Source: Bacteroidetes bacterium HGW-Bacteroidetes-16
Lineage (GTDB): Bacteria; Bacteroidota; Bacteroidia; Bacteroidales; F082
NCBI GenBank assembly: GCA_002840975.1
Contig: PHDN01000001.1
Coordinates: 186,001-250,000, forward strand
Reading direction: 5' to 3'
DNA length: 64,000 bases
Shown here one piece after another: positions 61,611 to 64,000 of this stretch (its first letter is position 1; each line of letters starts with the position of its first letter). A program made the translations under genes and the position numbers. The notes beneath the pieces were generated by a model. The model was not told the origin of the DNA. It was given only the letters and a program-made list of their open reading frames with translations, and searched no databases.

Positions 61611-61640
61611 GGTTGCAAAGTCTGCAAAGTCTGCAAAGTC
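61611..61640 (-). repeat. TTTGCAGAC tandem repeat, copy B, starting at the first base after the stop
   Basis: Reads as GGTTGCAAAG... on the plus strand; all 30 bases are the reverse complement of 60228-60257. The stop codon ends at 61610. Confidence 0.9.
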
Positions 61641-61679
61641 ATTTTATATTATTAATATACAGCACATTACAAAGCAAAG

Positions 61680-61742
61680 AGTTTGCAAACTTTGCAGACT
61701 CTTTGCAAACTCTCCGGCACAAATCGCTATTTTCAGCGATTT
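61680..61742. repeat. Related TTTGCAAACT units and 8-bp hairpin downstream of the DUF3987 gene
   Basis: Palindrome AGTTTGCAAACT (61680-61691), then TTTGCAGACTC and TTTGCAAACTCT (to 61713), then a perfect AAATCGCT / AGCGATTT hairpin (61721-61728, 61735-61742) without a T run. Confidence 0.5.
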
Positions 61743-61865
61743 CATCAAGCCAACAGCCTTCCTCCACCGGATAAAGCATCCGTGTTCCATTCCATCAATT
61801 TACGCCAAACTCAATCAATACTACCGATTTTTATCCTAAATTAGCCCCATCAATAACACACTGCT

Positions 61866-61997
61866 ATGAACCTGATCAAAAATTCAAGCGTGCAATCCTA
61901 CTTCTATCATAGAATTTATCCCTTTGAAGCCTTCATTCAGATTGACGAAATCCTCGCTCCCTCTAATACCAAAGTCGAAACCGAAAATATTAATTGA
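61866..61997 (+). CDS. Possible 43-residue protein before the KAP NTPase gene
   Basis: ATG to TGA, MNLIKNSSVQSYFYHRIYPF... ending TKVETENIN; stop 2 bases before the KAP ATG at 62000. Protein-like composition, no recognised family. Could be a short leader or antitoxin-like gene, or chance. Confidence 0.3.
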   Translation: MNLIKNSSVQSYFYHRIYPFEAFIQIDEILAPSNTKVETENIN

Positions 61998-61999
61998 CT

Positions 62000-63427
62000 A
62001 TGAAAATCAAACACCACGACATTGTCATTCCTAAAGACGAGCCCTTCAAATTTTGCCAGCTAGGAAGAAAAAAGTATGCAGAGGTACTTACAAATATTGT
62101 AAACACTTATGCGGACGGTTTTGTTATGTCCATTAATAACGAGTGGGGAACCGGAAAAACCACCTTTGTCAAAATGTGGAAACAACATCTCGAAAATAAT
62201 GATTTTAAAACACTTTACTTCAATGCTTGGGAGTCGGATTTAGAATCTGATGTATTAGTTGCCCTGATTTCTGAGATCAAAGAGCTTAAAGATAAAAATT
62301 CGGCAACAGCTTTCAAATCAGTAGTAAAAAACGCATCTCCATTGGCAAAAAAATTACTTCCAACATTACTCAAGTCTCTAACTTCTAAGTATGTAGGTGA
62401 AGATTTTGTTAAAGAAATAATTAATGGTACCATTGAAGCCGGTGTCGATGTCCTGACTGAAGAAATGGCATTATATTCCAAACGAAAAAAGAACTTAGAT
62501 GATTTTCGCACCAGTCTTACCAATTTCGTTAAAAAAACCAGTCCGAACAAGCCTGTAGTCTTTATAATTGATGAATTGGACAGGTGCAGACCAAATTACG
62601 CCGTTCAGGTGTTGGAGCAAATCAAACATTTATTTTCTGTCCCGGGAATTGTCTTCGTACTTTCCATTGATAAAACACAACTTGGCCATGCCATTCGTGG
62701 AGTATACGGCAGTGAGTTAATAGATGCTGAAGAGTACCTCAAACGCTTTATCGATATCGAATATTCTATTCCAATTTCCAATATCGAAGTGGGTCAATTT
62801 TGTAAATATCTTTACAATTATTTTCAATTTGATGAGTTTTTCAGATCTGATGCAAGAATGTCAATACAGGCCTTGGTGTACGAAACAACTGCTTTCATAG
62901 ATATGGCAACCATGTTTTTCGAGAACTCCCATTTCACCCTTCGCCAACAAGAGAAAATATTTGCCTATGCAAGATTGGTTTTAAAGACATTCAAGGAAAC
63001 AAACTATGTCCTTCCAGGCTTATTTTTCTTTCTCATCTATACCAAGATCCAAAATCCTCTATTTTACAAAAAGATAAATGGTAGAGAATTAACCAATGAT
63101 CAATTACTTGACGGCTTCAAAGCAACTCTGGAGGTTGGCAAGATTCTAAATTCTGATACAATTGATTCATTTGCCTATCTGGAAGCCATTCTATTGTATT
63201 CATACAACAACGCAAATGCTATCAGAAATAAAGATTTAATCAATACAGATGATAAAACCGGAGTGAAGTCAATGACAGTAACCTCTCGGATTGACAATTC
63301 AAACAACAGTGAAAATTTGCTGGAGAGGATCTCTCGTTTTAATAACCATAGGGACCTATACAGAATTTCAATTAGCGCGGTATTAAAACGGATTGATCTT
63401 ACCGAGCCTTTTTTCAATCCAAATTAA
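62000..63427 (+). CDS. KAP-family P-loop NTPase
   Basis: 475 residues from the ATG at 62000. Walker A in NNEWGTGKTTFVKMW, Walker B VVFIIDELDRCRPNYAVQVLEQIKHLF (the KAP DELDRC form), FVLSIDKTQLGHAI and YLKRFIDIEYSIP. Unlike membrane-bound KAP members I see no clear membrane helix in the NTPase insert. KAP NTPases occur in phage and island cargo and are often linked to defence. The following gene starts 11 bases on, so the two form a unit. Confidence 0.88.
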   Translation: MKIKHHDIVIPKDEPFKFCQLGRKKYAEVLTNIVNTYADGFVMSINNEWGTGKTTFVKMWKQHLENNDFKTLYFNAWESDLESDVLVALISEIKELKDKNSATAFKSVVKNASPLAKKLLPTLLKSLTSKYVGEDFVKEIINGTIEAGVDVLTEEMALYSKRKKNLDDFRTSLTNFVKKTSPNKPVVFIIDELDRCRPNYAVQVLEQIKHLFSVPGIVFVLSIDKTQLGHAIRGVYGSELIDAEEYLKRFIDIEYSIPISNIEVGQFCKYLYNYFQFDEFFRSDARMSIQALVYETTAFIDMATMFFENSHFTLRQQEKIFAYARLVLKTFKETNYVLPGLFFFLIYTKIQNPLFYKKINGRELTNDQLLDGFKATLEVGKILNSDTIDSFAYLEAILLYSYNNANAIRNKDLINTDDKTGVKSMTVTSRIDNSNNSENLLERISRFNNHRDLYRISISAVLKRIDLTEPFFNPN

Positions 63428-63438
63428 ATCAGTCGATT

Positions 63439-64000
63439 ATGTTGTTTAAAAACCTGTCATTCGAAAAATTCAAAGCTGATGTATATACTTTCTCTATTAG
63501 TGAAAATGAGTCTTATATAGATTCATACGCACATTTTATTCAATATTTTGCTGCATTACCGGAAATCAAAAAACATCACCTGATAATAGCCAGTCATTTT
63601 GTATATGGATGGATGCCGACAGTATTACATCTAAACACCAAGGATATTGATAAGGTTTTAGTATTGCTAAACAAAGCAAAAAAAGGCCATTTGATAAATG
63701 AGGATGAACTTCAGGTTTTGAAGATGTGTGTAAACAATTCAATAGTTGGTGCTTCAAAACTTTTGCATTTCATTAACCCAGCAATCTATGCCATTTTTGA
63801 TAGCAGGGTTTATCGTTACCTTACAAACAACAAATCATCCTATGGCATCGACAAACCAGCTACCTACCTGGCCTATCTTAAAACTCTGTTGAGTATCTCG
63901 GAGCATGAAGCTTTTGCTGAGATTCATGCCCTTATTGAAAGTCATTTCAAATCCAAACTAACCCCCAATCGGGCCATCGAACTAGTCATGTTTGAAACCG
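63439..64000 (+). CDS. Unrecognised protein, partial (runs out of the window)
   Basis: Open from the ATG at 63439 to the window end (187 codons): MLFKNLSFEKFKADVYTFS, HLIIASHFVYGWMPTV, SIVGASKLLHFINPAIYAIFDSRVYRYL, HFKSKLTPNRAIELVMFET. The SKLLHFINP-x3-AIFDSRV segment resembles a short signature seen in several uncharacterised defence- and glycosylase-like proteins (Lys near a helix, then an Asp after a hydrophobic strand), but no family is assigned. Co-transcribed with the KAP gene and probably works with it. Confidence 0.6.
   Translation, partial: MLFKNLSFEKFKADVYTFSISENESYIDSYAHFIQYFAALPEIKKHHLIIASHFVYGWMPTVLHLNTKDIDKVLVLLNKAKKGHLINEDELQVLKMCVNNSIVGASKLLHFINPAIYAIFDSRVYRYLTNNKSSYGIDKPATYLAYLKTLLSISEHEAFAEIHALIESHFKSKLTPNRAIELVMFET

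Noticed and set aside
61588-61839. 83-codon frame overlapping the end of the DUF3987 gene, reading KVAKSAKSAKS
   Set aside because: It is the translation of the inverted TTTGCAGAC array in another frame; better described as repeat DNA.
1-64000. CRISPR arrays, reverse transcriptase/diversity-generating cassettes, rRNA genes and riboswitches
   Set aside because: Looked for on both strands by eye; no direct-repeat/spacer array, RT motif, rRNA sequence or known riboswitch core was recognised.

Overview
The window is chromosomal DNA of a Bacteroidota bacterium, probably of the Bacteroidales/Marinilabiliales type and with a marine or anaerobic lifestyle. The evidence is phylum-typical: promoters of the TAnnTTTG (-7) form in front of tmRNA, SRP RNA, tRNAs and several genes; few Shine-Dalgarno sequences; a protein with a type IX secretion tail; a TonB receptor with a carboxypeptidase-like plug extension; DUF4199, DUF4256 and NIPSNAP proteins; large hybrid histidine kinases; and a BT4734/DUF3987 protein in a mobile island. 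The species cannot be named from the sequence.

Layout. 1-8.7 kb: the end of argS, then a minus-strand block with an aminotransferase, a membrane protein, a fused ADP-forming acyl-CoA synthetase and a four-subunit 2-oxoacid:ferredoxin oxidoreductase. These could together turn amino acids into acids plus ATP. A haem-binding protein and a cold-shock gene lie between. 8.9-9.4 kb: tmRNA. 9.7-14.4 kb: a GH47 lipoprotein and two small minus-strand units (methyltransferase, double DUF1801, DUF4256; NIPSNAP) that share a promoter element. 14.6-24.8 kb: a carbohydrate and signalling cluster containing a GT4-alpha/alpha-barrel fusion, a GH130 domain fused to a response-regulator receiver, a NarL-type kinase/regulator pair, a GT4 synthase, and a GH57 homologue that seems to have lost its catalytic residues. 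25-34 kb: a GNAT-deacetylase fusion, a PAS kinase, a GNAT-nitrilase fusion, and a MarR regulator with matching palindromes next to a P-type ATPase. 34.2-39.4 kb: three signalling genes, one encoding a kinase with nineteen 21-residue coiled-coil repeats. 39.8-56.5 kb: mostly housekeeping and envelope genes (TonB receptor, alanine racemase, M20 peptidase, PEP-enzyme regulator, secreted FG-GAP protein, NtrC-like regulator, tRNA-Arg, uracil-DNA glycosylase, glycosyltransferases, SRP RNA, YciO-like protein, tRNA-Lys).

56.5-64 kb is an integrated element next to tRNA-Lys: tyrosine recombinase, excisionase-like HTH protein, BT4734/DUF3987 protein, KAP P-loop NTPase and an unrecognised partial gene. 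Its far end is outside the window. This is the most likely place for an undescribed system. An exact 30-bp sequence built from TTTGCAGAC units occurs inside the DUF3987 gene and again, inverted, directly after its stop codon. The other most unusual observations are the GH130-receiver fusion, the apparently dead GH57 partner of a GT4 enzyme, and the 19-unit coiled coil. All functional calls rest on reading motifs; no database search was run.
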